Origin: Ignavibacteria bacterium
GTDB taxonomy: Bacteria; Bacteroidota; Ignavibacteria; Tepidaquicellales; Tepidaquicellaceae
Assembly (NCBI GenBank): GCA_016704345.1
Contig: JADJAH010000036.1
Coordinates: 1-12,366 of the forward strand
Length of the DNA: 12,366 bases
Reading direction: 5' to 3'
In this document: in pieces, positions 1-8,073 of the stretch
How positions within the stretch are numbered: position 1 is the stretch's first letter
How the letters are laid out: each line of letters starts with the position of its first letter
Position numbers and translations under genes: made by a program
The notes under the pieces: model-generated
What the model saw: the letters and a program-made list of their open reading frames with translations, nothing else
The model's database searches: none
Told to the model about the DNA's origin: nothing

Positions 1-26
1 AAAAATTTTCTCTGCCAAAACAATCT

Positions 27-58
27 TTTGCAATATCAACAAATGTTGCTTAAGTTTG
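27..58 (+). promoter_or_regulatory. Bacteroidetes-type promoter of the first propeller gene
   Basis: A TTTG box at 27-30 is separated by 20 bases from TAAGTTTG at 51-58. This matches the Bacteroidetes primary-sigma consensus TTTG-N17-23-TAnnTTTG. Transcription would begin about 7 bases after the second box, giving a leader of roughly 15 bases before the ATG at 80. No Shine-Dalgarno site lies before that ATG, which is also usual in this phylum. The match is by eye. Confidence 0.55.
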
Positions 59-79
59 TTGCTGAATCAAATTATTGCC

Positions 80-1445
80 ATGATCACTTTCAAGAGCTTT
101 GCACTCCTAATCTTATTAATGTTCACAAACAACTTGCATGCACAGGGCTGGTTCGCATTGAACAGCGGAACAGGCAACACGCTGACAGAGATCTATTTTG
201 TGGATGAAAACACGGGATGGATAAGCGGCAGCAACGGGTTAATTTTGAAATCCACAAACGGGGGAATTAACTGGAGCACACAAACATCTAACACGTTTCA
301 AACACTCTGGGCACTGTTCTTCATTGATGAGAACGTTGGATGGGTGATAGGTGACGGAGGTTTGACAAAGAGGACAACCCGACGGAGGGATCATCTGGAC
401 AGATCAGCAGGCGAATCGGCATCGCTGCTTCTTGTTTTTCTTCTTCTTTTCCTCTTTGGTACATATCATTTTCATAAATTCATCAACCGGTTGGATTCCC
501 CTGCAGTGGCGGTTCGATCTGCGAACGACTAACGGAGGGGCAAACTGGACTCAGCAATCATCAGGTACAGGAAATGTTCTCTACTCAATCTATTTTACGA
601 ATTCACAAACAGGGTGGGCAACAGGTGACGGAGGTGTGATAAGAAATACTACTAACGGCGGCACAAACTGGACATCGCAATCTTCAGGAACCGGACTGCT
701 TCTTCATTGCGTCAACTTTGCAAATATTTCAACCGGTTGGATAACAGGATTCAACGGAAGAATTTTGAGGACGGCAAATGCCGGCTCAAATTGGAATGTT
801 CAGAATTCGGGTGTGAATGTTTTCATCCGCTCAATTGATTTTGCTGGTGCAAGCAACGGGTTTGCAGCAGGTGACGGAGGAACGATTCTTTCTACAACAA
901 ACGGCGGCACAAACTGGACTCAGCAATCAAGCGGAACATTTTCCAACTTCTATTCCGTATGCGTTCTTGATCCGCTAAATGCCTGGGCTGTAGGTGAGAA
1001 CGGAACAATCAGAAAGACAACTACCGGAGGCGTAACCCCAAAGACTCTTACCTTAAACACATTATTGGAAGGCTCATACAATCCCGGCACTAATACAATG
1101 GTTGGAGATACAGTTCTTACATATTTGCGAAATTCTTCTTTGCCATATGCGGTAGTTGATTCGTCTAGGAGTACTTTGAGCAATTCCGGAGCAGGAACAT
1201 TTAGTTTTATGAATGTACAGAACGGGACAGATTATTATTTGGTGATCATGCATAGAAATTCTATTGAGACATGGAGTTCTACCGGAGTCAGTTTTGTCTT
1301 TGATACACTTAGTTATGATTTTACTGATTCGTCATCAAAAGCATTTGGAAATACGGTTCTTAACGGAGATAGCTTTGACGATGCTACAGATCTTGGCATT
1401 GCTGAAAATAATTCATACAACTTTGTTACAGTTGTCAGGCCATAG
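80..1445 (+). CDS. Secreted seven-bladed YCF48/BNR-type propeller protein with dockerin-like tail (frameshifted)
   Basis: The best start is the ATG at 80. It opens a signal peptide (MITFKSFALLILLMFTNNLH then AQ) with a typical hydrophobic core and an LHAQ cleavage site. Seven repeats follow, each with a GW/GF, a G-x-G-G turn and a TTNGG-x-x-W strand. Their aromatic positions fall at nucleotides 218, 341, 492, 615, 738, 861 and 984. The period is 123 bases (41 residues) except between blades 2 and 3. After the seventh blade comes a beta-rich domain of about 85 residues (from about 1045), then one calcium-loop-like segment NGDSFDDATDLGIAENN near 1356. The C-terminus is FVTVVRP. The reading frame shifts at least once between about 370 and 490. 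Such propellers are known as secreted or surface proteins, often with hydrolase or adhesion roles, but the substrate cannot be told. The family call is firm; the function is unknown. Confidence 0.8.
428..457 (+). repeat. Pyrimidine (TTC-rich) tract inside blade 2-3 loop
   Basis: A 30-base run made almost only of C and T, with repeated CTT/TTC units, lies between blades 2 and 3 of the propeller gene. It reads as a run of Phe in one frame and Leu/Phe in another. The blade spacing is 28 bases too long here, so the tract coincides with the excess. Confidence 0.6.
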
Positions 1446-1480
1446 AGGTCAAAATAGTTTCCCGGTATTATTCCAACGGC

Positions 1481-1510
1481 AAAAAATGGCATCCTTGTCG
1501 GGATGCCATC
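1481..1510 (-). terminator. Intrinsic terminator for the lipoprotein/peptidase transcript
   Basis: ATGGCATCC (1486-1494) pairs with GGATGCCAT (1501-1509) as a perfect 9-bp stem with a 6-base loop. On the minus strand the stem is followed by a run of six T (1481-1486, the first T closing the stem). It starts six bases after the lipoprotein stop codon at 1516. On the plus strand no T-run follows, so it serves the minus transcript better. It may also block read-through between the two convergent genes. Confidence 0.8.
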
Positions 1511-1515
1511 TGCAA

Positions 1516-1943
1516 TTACTGCTTTAACCAATCATCCTGAAGATACCACTTACCGTTCTTCTGTTTGAATACTATAGGCACTATAAGATTGTCAGAGAAA
1601 TAGGACATCTGCTTTCCGCCGGGTTCGTATGTAGGTTGAATATTCTTGGCAATCTTCAGTACACTCTGCAATGCACGGGCTCTGTCACGCGCTGAAAGGA
1701 AGCGTTGCCTGATTGAAGTTCCCCCCATTCTCTGAAGGTACGACGGATCAACATACTTTCCATAAATTCAGTATTGTGCCCACGTTAAGGACATTGATCA
1801 TGTCCTGCATCTGATACTTTAGATCACTTCCGGCATTATGAGAATATTCCTGGAGATATTCTGAACAACCGGAAAGGAATGCAAGGATTGATATAGCAAG
1901 AACGGTAAAGATTGTGCTCTTAAAGTAATTCTTGAATTCTTAT
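1516..1943 (-). CDS. Small lipoprotein, unknown function (frameshifted)
   Basis: The N-terminus is a lipoprotein signal: KNYFKSTIFTVLAISILAFL, then the lipobox LSGC with the Cys codon at 1865-1867. A polar region of about 110 residues follows and ends FKQKNGKWYLQDDWLKQ. The frame changes once near 1755-1765. No clean ATG precedes the signal in frame; the start is probably near 1936-1943 and hidden by a sequencing error. The final amphipathic strand with its Lys-Trp-Tyr pattern resembles the end of NTF2-like or DUF4440-type folds, but this is only a resemblance. It lies 58 bases or more downstream of the M61 peptidase gene on the same strand and before the terminator, so the two are likely co-transcribed. 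It is probably anchored in the outer membrane or periplasm. Confidence 0.65.
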
Positions 1944-2001
1944 AGGGTTTAATTTTCTTCTTCCCAAAATAAACACACTGATTCAGTATTCAATATAGCA
2001 T

Positions 2002-3861
2002 TCACCGGATATCAGTTCTTTTCCCAGACAAGAGTCTCTTAAAGCTTTTGTCGGGCATCGGATCTTTCACTTCGGTCAGGGAAATTCCTGTAGTCAGTCT
2101 TCGTCTTATTGATCTTTGTCTTCAAAGTAACTCTCTCATCTTTGCCTCCGCTTGCACGCGCGCAACAAGTTCAAGATTATCACCTGTTTTCCATCTGATT
2201 TTTGGTGATCCGAAAATGTCGCTGGCATTCATATAGTTTATCTCCGCACGCCGTTGGTAGAGATCAATTCATCGCCTTCCTGTAATCCAAGACCCTTTAA
2301 GAGTTCATTCTAAAGTTGTGATCTTGCTGATCTTCAATCTAAAGGCAGTTGAATTAAACCTATCACAATTCCTGTCGACGTCTTTGCTATCTGATAAGGT
2401 GTACTCTCTACAATCCAAACCTATCATTGAAGATACTCTTTATAAGGTATCCTTTGGAACCCGCCACATAAGTTTCAAGAGACTCCCTGACCTTTGGCGA
2501 AGAGTGATTCAATTTCTCCGAACAATTCCTCATCCTTAAATGACCTGTCGCTTCCGTATCTTCTTCACAAGTGATTTGACAGGATCCTGCCAGCCCTGTT
2601 GCCGCCGGATTCTGAACCTGATGATAATATCCGCAGACACGGTCCTATCAAAGCACCCTTCTGATAGACATTCAGATACTCTGCTTGTGTTCATCCAGCG
2701 CCCTTACTCAATTCAGTAAATGCAAGCGAGTCATTATGTTTCATCTCACCATTTGGCTTTCTACAATCTTCTCCTTGTATTCTTCCACATTACCAATCCT
2801 TCTCTGAGTTGAATGTAATCTGCAAAATATTCAGTGGTTCCTTACATAACCACAGGTGCTTGGTCATTACAGGATTGTTGTGGTCAAAATTTCCTATTTC
2901 TTCCGCATGTAGATTCAATGGTGTAACAACATGATAAAACTCGTGTGCGTTGGTTGACTGCATCTGCTTGATCATGAAGGGTTTTGCCTGAGCCGGAACG
3001 TCGGGCATATAGTAAAAGGAAGAATAGTTGTGCTCAAGAGAGCTGAACCTCCTGAGCCTTCGCACTCATGTCAGCAAAGTAATAAAGAAATGTATATCTG
3101 TCCGCAGGGAGTGTTCCGCCGAGATGTTTTCTGATTGCGTCAAGCAGTTCTTTATTTGGACCCTGGAAGTCCTTTGCAGTCAGCTCCTTTGCCGGGAGAG
3201 TAAACAGAGATGAGTACATTCATTTCATCAAACCTTATTGTCGCGGTATCAGGAACAGTAAACATGATCGGGTTGTCAATAACTTCATGATAATCTGCGG
3301 CGGGAAAAATTTCTTCTTTGTCATCTCTTAGGGCGGGCAAGCTTGTAGCTCCGTAGAATCCTGCGGCTTGCTGAACTTCAGCTCATACTCATTATTCACC
3401 ATACCCTCAATGTATCCGAAGAAACCCTGATTGTTAAAACGAACACTTTTTACCTTCATCAATATCAGTTCCAGCAGGTTTAAATACTTTCGGATCTTTC
3501 CTGTCGCCGAAAGTCCGTTTTACTTTGTAAGTTATTTTGTAAAGATTCTCCGCGTTGGAAATTTCCCAAGTGTTGAAATCTCCCATTTGGTAACGGAAAG
3601 CTCGCTTCCTGAATTATTGAATGCCTTTAGATCGAAATGAATCTGCCAAAATTATACACAGAATATGTTCCCGGCACCATTGCAGGCATCATGAATTTCG
3701 CGGTGGGATTACTTATCTTAGAGTGATCAGTTCAATGGTAAGCTTATCGTCTGAAACATTATTGAGATTAACTGAGTATTTATATTTGTTATCCTGAACA
3801 GATTGTGAGTAAGTGACTGTTGAAAACAGCATTATTAGAAGCATGAAATTTTTCGGATCAT
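2002..3861 (-). CDS. M61-family metallopeptidase with PDZ-like domain (frameshifted)
   Basis: Joining frames gives about 620 residues, the usual size of M61 (glycyl-aminopeptidase type) proteins. The start ATG at 3861 leads after an early indel into a signal peptide (FMLLIMLFSTVTYSQS), so the enzyme is exported. The zinc site is HEFYH at 2931-2945, followed by NLHAEEIGNFDH and TKHLW. A frame step then gives a glutamate-bearing stretch TTEYFADYIQLREG near 2790-2840, the expected position of the third zinc ligand. Further on, KGALDEHKQ, NVYQKGALIG and a PDZ-like GLGLQEGDELISTNGV near 2245-2300 agree with the family. The end is KRTDIR followed by TGA at 2002-2004. The frame is broken many times. 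M61 enzymes are aminopeptidases or related zinc proteases; the substrate here is unknown. It is divergent from the GNAT gene across 80 bases and is followed by a lipoprotein gene. Confidence 0.85.
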
Positions 3862-3941
3862 GATATGAATTGATGTTTAAGGTTACTCAAAATACGCAAT
3901 ACTGCTCAAAAAAGTTTCTCTTATAAATATTTCCTTCACAA

Positions 3942-4450
3942 ATGAACATCAAAACAAGCGGCACATTTCTGAGAAAGTTCATTCCGGAAGACTTGCCAAC
4001 GGAGCAGAATCTATGCAGATGAAAATGTTATGAAATTTATTGGCAGGAGGCGCTGTAAATGAGAGGGCAACGGAACAAATGCTTCAGGCATTTATGAACA
4101 GTTACGAAAGGAATGGTTTCGGGATTTGGGCATGTGTTGATAATCTGTCAGGTAAAATTATCGGACATTGCGGCTTCAATATTCTTCCTGTTACGGGAGA
4201 TATTGAAATAGCATACCTCCTCGATAAACCATTCTGGGGAAAAGGCATTGCAACTTCCATTGCTCTGGAAACTTTGCAGTATGGATTTGATGAGCTCAAA
4301 CTGAAGAAGATCGTTGCGCTGGCATATCCTCAGAATATTGCATCAATCAGGGTGATAGAAAAGCTGGGGATGAATTACGAGGGAATAAAAGAATTTTTCG
4401 GGATCGGGTTTTCATTCTTCTCAAAGCAAAACCCTGTGGAGATAGAATGA
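3942..4450 (+). CDS. GNAT-family N-acetyltransferase (RimJ/RimL type, one or more frameshifts)
   Basis: The ATG at 3942 begins MNIKTSGTFLRKFIPEDLP, a typical first strand of RimJ/RimL-like acetyltransferases. The frame then shifts between about 4000 and 4050 (residues YADENVMKFIG are read in another frame) and stays open to 4450. The core shows GFGIWACVDNLSGKIIGHCG, then DIEIAYLLDKPFWGKGIATS, which holds the acetyl-CoA-binding Q/R-x-x-G-x-G/A motif as WGKGIA. The end motif is NIASIRVIEKLGMNYEG. The length is about 170 residues, normal for the family. These enzymes transfer acetyl from acetyl-CoA to an amine such as a protein N-terminus or small molecule. The acceptor cannot be predicted. The gene is probably monocistronic. 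The last 15 residues do not look conserved and may be out of frame. Confidence 0.88.
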
Positions 4451-4710
4451 ATCAGATTCTTCGGTTTGATTTTGATTACGAAGTATAAATAAACTCTTAC
4501 AGGTGACTTTGAACTGCCTCTTTTTGTAGTATCGGGACTTCGCCTGCAGGAGAATTCCAGAGAACTTTCAGATGCTTCGTTGCGGCTAAGAACAACAACG
4601 GCAAAATTTTCACAAATCCAGATTATTTTGGACATCAATGAACGGATATCTATAATGACCATACTATTTCTAATTTTTAATTTCCAATTTCTAATTAAGT
4701 TCAAAAATTC
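4451..4710. other. Convergent intergenic region, AT-rich, with repeat-like stretch
   Basis: There is no supportable gene between the GNAT stop and the flxA stop. A minus-strand frame stays open here but shows no conserved motif and runs into the GNAT gene. The segment 4495-4595 is GC-richer than its flanks. The right part (4665-4705) is a set of imperfect AATTTCTAATTT units. I see no clear hairpin plus T-run, although a terminator is expected where two genes converge. Confidence 0.5.
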
Positions 4711-5531
4711 CTACGGCAATTTCTTTATCTGTGCATAAGTGAAAACAGGACCATCCTTGCATACATATACATTTCCAATGTTACATCTCCCCGCACTTGC
4801 GAAGACCGCACTTCATCCTGTTTTCCAAAGTAGTGTAAACATCTTCGTCCTTGAAGCCAAGATTCGTGAGCACAGGCATTGTAAACTTTATCATCACGGG
4901 CGGTCCGCAAAGTATGACAGCAGTATTTTCCGAAGTCGGTGCCGATTTTTCTATGACTGCCGAACAAATCCAACTTCTCCATCCCAACCCGAGTTTCTCC
5001 TCCGGGATCTACAGTGACAATAACACTTACATCTGTTCGCGACTTCCACTCTCTTATCTCTTGCTTGTAGATTAAATCGGAAACGGATCGCGCTCCGTAA
5101 ACTATTGGAAATATTTTTATAGTCTTCACGCTTGTCGAGAACATTCTCAATCACGCATCTGACAGAGCTAACCAATGCCGCCGGCAATGAAGAGAAGATT
5201 TTTTCCTTTCAATTCATCCAGCGGAAACCAGTTGCCGTATGGCCCTCTTATCCCGATCGTATCTCCTACATTCAGTCTTTGCAATGATTGTGTAACCTTT
5301 CCAAAACTTTGAATGAACATTCGATGAAATCTTTTCTCGGGGGTGATGATGCTATGCAGAATGTTGATTCTCCGTCACCGAATGCGGAATACTCAGCAAA
5401 CTGTCCCGCCTTGAAATCAAACTTTCCGCCGTGCCGGCATCTTTAAACATTAGTCTGAATGTCCTTGTGTCAGGCGATTCGTCAATTATCTCTCTTATCT
5501 CCGCAAGATGCGGCATATAAATGTTATTCAT
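4711..5531 (-). CDS. flxA: FlxA: FAD/NAD(P)-binding oxidoreductase subunit of the Flx-Hdr complex (frameshifted)
   Basis: The ATG at 5531 starts MNNIYMPHLAEIREI 14 bases after the flxB stop. In order one sees PDTRTFRL (flavodoxin-reductase barrel), an FCIASSP-like FAD-binding stretch, GDTIGIRGPYGNWFPLDEL, a GGIG nucleotide-binding turn near 5175, VYGARSVSDLIYK, and CGPPVMIKF. A C-terminal cysteine cluster (KCGLRKCG, then RCNIG and YVCKDGPVFTY in a shifted frame, about 4750-4820) should bind [2Fe-2S], as in dihydroorotate dehydrogenase PyrK and AsrB/hydrogenase gamma subunits. Total length is about 273 residues, as expected. Its role, by family, is to accept hydride from NADH or NADPH and feed the complex. 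It is last in the operon. AsrB or a hydrogenase gamma subunit would look similar; the hdrABC and flxBCD neighbours favour FlxA. Confidence 0.85.
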
Positions 5532-5545
5532 GATAGCTTTTGCGT

Positions 5546-6565
5546 TTAGTCTTTGCAATTTGAAACTATTTCCTTGATGTCAATACTCACAGGTCTAACC
5601 TCTCGAACACCTGCCACATCCGGTGCAAAGTATTTCTCGAATTTATCAACATAGTATCTGAACTTGTGATTCACACGCTGTCTGTAACGTTTGCTTTGAA
5701 TGTCTCTCGGATTATGCCCCGATGCATGGAGAGTAAAGTGTCCGAACTGGCATCCGTCCCAGTTTTTTTCATTCTTCTTCCTCAGAGTAACTGTAGTCTT
5801 CATCAACCAAGTCAAAGCAATGACATACGGGACAAACGAATGCACATTGAGCACGACAAGCACACATTCTCGATGCCTTCCCATTTCGGATTTTTGAAAT
5901 TGTCTCCAAGCCATTCATGAACCTGTTTAGGCCAAAAGCAACTTCCGGTTTTTAATACTTTCCAAAACAGCATTCGATTTTGCTTCATCTCCGTCCTTTA
6001 GAAACTCTGAATATGGCTCAATGAACTCTTTGCCTTTTTCTGTAATTATTCTCAAAGCAAATTTATCCTCATTAATTGGTATCAGAAAAGATCAGAGCCT
6101 TCTTCAGACACAGGTGATGAGCCTACAGAAGTGCAGAAACAATACTCATCAAACGAACTGCACATCAAACCAATGATCACAAAGTGTTTTTGACGGAGAT
6201 TGAAGAATTCATCTTCGTAATCCCAGTTAAACAAATGCTTCAGGATGTTGATTGAATTGGTATCGCAGGGCTTTGCACCAAGTACAACTTATTTTCTTTC
6301 CGTTTACATCAACATCAATAAGCTGAACGTCACTCTTGCTTCTCTTATAATAAAGAATCGGCTCTGCTTTTTGGGAAGACATACGATTTGTACGATGTCT
6401 TGGTCGGTAATGCAGATGAATCAAGCCTTATCTGAGAGACATCTTTAACCTGTTCATACTCCGCAATGCCCGGAGCAAGCAAAGTGTGTCCTTTTTGCAA
6501 TTACATCTCCGCACAACTTCAGCAGATCATCTTTTGAAATAATTTTCTTCCATCTTGAAGCTCAT
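5546..6565 (-). CDS. flxB: FlxB: iron-sulfur subunit, AsrA/hydrogenase-beta-like (frameshifted)
   Basis: About 340 residues after joining frames. The N-terminal part reads KIISKDDLLKLCGDVIAKRT, then VVLGAKPCDTNSINILKHLF at about 6230-6285, GLMCSSFDEYCFCTSVGSSP and PINEDKFALRIITEKGKEF. This is the N-terminal domain of AsrA and sulfhydrogenase beta subunits. The C-terminal half has a ferredoxin-like cluster AQCAFVCPVCHCFDLVDED and QFGHFTLHASGHNPRD. A second cluster follows near 5590-5630, where frames must be joined to recover CTGCGRC and then PVSIDIKEI. Two [4Fe-4S] clusters are therefore likely. The start is one of two in-frame ATGs at 6565 or 6553; neither has a good ribosome site. It should carry electrons between FlxA and the rest of the complex in the cytoplasm. 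The flxC stop lies 36 bases upstream. Confidence 0.82.
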
Positions 6566-6601
6566 TATGAGTTTACTAAAATTATCAATCACACAATCAA
6601 T

Positions 6602-7493
6602 TTACATGAAAATTTCATCACTATCTTTCTTATCAAAAATTTCTGAACCAGCGTGGGCGTCTCAAGACTTCTTCCCGAGACAAAGGAGAAGAGATCTTCA
6701 CTTCCATTGCCATTCTTCCGTTTATCAACGAGAGAGGTATATCCATTTCCCGACAGGCGCGGTCACATTTTCCGCAACCTGTACATCTCCCGCTAAGGTG
6801 AAACGCCTGGAACAAGTTCCATGAAAAGTTTCCCCTTTGATGTGAGCTCGATCTCTATCCACCTGCATGGCCTTGTCGGTTATGCACCTTGACAATAACA
6901 AAGAGGACACACTCGTGCGGCAGGCATAACACTTGATGCACTTGGTCAAACTCACCTTGAAAAATTCAAATTCTCCTTTGGAGTCTAACTTCAAGCTCAA
7001 CGATTTTTTTCTAATGATGCATCACCTGCTTTTGGAGTTTGCTTTTCTTCACCAAAGATCTTATCAAAGTACAACGGCTTGTGAGTTTCGCATTTGATAC
7101 ACTTTGCAGCGAGATTATCTCCGTTGAAGTCGCAACCAAAATCCTTTACAACACCGTGACAATTGAAGCTTATGATATGAACATCATTTCGATGGATCTG
7201 ATTTTCCTGGATCAGAGCAACAATCGAATGTACATCACACGGCTTTGCAACTATGGCGAGTTTCCCATTGTCTTGTCTTTCGTCCCTCATCAACGGACCT
7301 GATGCGTGCCTTGGTCAGATATACAGCAAGATTAAACAGGTAATATATTCATTGAAGACAAGTCCCGAAGTTTCGCAGGGTCAGTAATGACAATTGGCTT
7401 TGTTCTCTTCTCCGTAACTTGTTGATACCCGTCATCACCGCGGCAACTTCTTCTCTCTCTCGCAATTCTCGTATAATCTCTCAGCTCATCCAT
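6602..7493 (-). CDS. flxC: FlxC: dicluster iron-sulfur subunit (frameshifted)
   Basis: The ATG at 7493 gives MDELRDYTRIARE and has AGAGGAG seven bases upstream. The middle holds LAIVAKPCDVHSIVALIQEN at 7210-7255, IISFNCHGVV and AAKCIKCETHKPLYFDKIFG. These features recall the F420-hydrogenase/dehydrogenase beta and dicluster family. Downstream come LTKCIKCYACR followed by a frame-broken second half of a ferredoxin motif, then GRCTGCGKCDRAC and MDIPLSLINGRMAMEV. At least two [4Fe-4S] clusters are expected. The end is KKDSDEIFM with TAA at 6602-6604. Joined length is about 297 residues. It should act as an electron relay with FlxB. The shared A-K-P-C-D motif with FlxB is notable. Identity as FlxC rests on order and neighbours as much as on sequence. 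Confidence 0.78.
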
Positions 7494-7500
7494 TTGTCAT

Positions 7501-7507
7501 CTCCTCT
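7501..7507 (-). promoter_or_regulatory. Ribosome binding site of flxC
   Basis: AGAGGAG on the minus strand, seven bases before the ATG at 7493. It decides this start over the out-of-frame ATG at 7500. Confidence 0.7.
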
Positions 7508-7571
7508 CTAGTAAGCCATCTTCTTTGTTCCTAGCCTCTGCAAACTCAGGAAAACAGTTAAAATTCAAAGT

Positions 7572-7991
7572 TCATATCCCGACATATGTTTTGAAAAGAT
7601 CTAAAGCAATTATATCCTTTGTGACCTTGTGATGACATCTGCAAACTTTTTCCTTCTGATGCGGATATCCATGAAAACTGAAGTCTGTCTTTTCGATAAC
7701 CAAGCCAAGAAGCTTGTGAAAGATCCCATCTTCTTTCTTTGCAGCCAGAAAATTTCCCGCGTTATAGTGACAGTCGTCTCGGTGGCACCCGAAACGAGCA
7801 CACCGTCGGTCCCGCGCTCGAATGCCTTCAGTATGAACACCGATCAATTCCTCCCGAGCACATCACCCGAATTATTTTTGTGTTTGCGATACTTTAATCC
7901 ACGATGTGCCGGCTAAGTCTGCACCGGCATAGGTACACCCAGCGTTACGAACAAAAGCCACGATCTTCGGTTCCCCATTTTGCTTGCTCAT
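7572..7991 (-). CDS. flxD: FlxD: MvhD-family [2Fe-2S] electron-transfer subunit (frameshifted)
   Basis: The ATG at 7991 gives MSKQNGEPKIVAFV, then a CTYAGADLAGTS signature that defines the MvhD/FlxD family. The first cysteine pair of that motif is damaged by a likely read error, since RNAG-C stands where C-N-W-C is usual. In shifted frames follow KIIRVMCSGGID, FILKAFERGTDGVLVSG, a Cys-His-rich RDDCHYNAGNF, and a C-terminus KDIIALDLFKTYVGI. Length is about 139 residues, normal for the family. MvhD/FlxD docks on HdrA and passes electrons to its flavin. It stands alone here: hdrA ends 82 bases upstream with its own stop. There is no Shine-Dalgarno site before 7991, and the 78-base gap to flxC holds only the flxC ribosome site. 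A fusion with HdrA was considered and not favoured. Confidence 0.83.
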
Positions 7992-8073
7992 TTCTAAAAA
8001 AGTTTTTAACTCTATTTATCTCTTTTCTTTTCCATGGGGGATGCTTTGAAAGAGAAATCTCTAGGCTGATTTT

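Noticed and set aside
4375..4704. Minus-strand open frame of 109 residues over the GNAT end and the spacer
   Set aside because: It is antisense to the well-supported GNAT gene for its last 76 bases, has no conserved motif and no ribosome site, and its composition looks non-coding.
7992..8073. HdrA-FlxD (MvhD) fusion
   Set aside because: HdrA ends with a typical C-terminus and a TAG at 8074-8076, and FlxD has its own ATG at 7991 and normal length. With the error rate here a fusion cannot be wholly excluded, but separate genes fit better.
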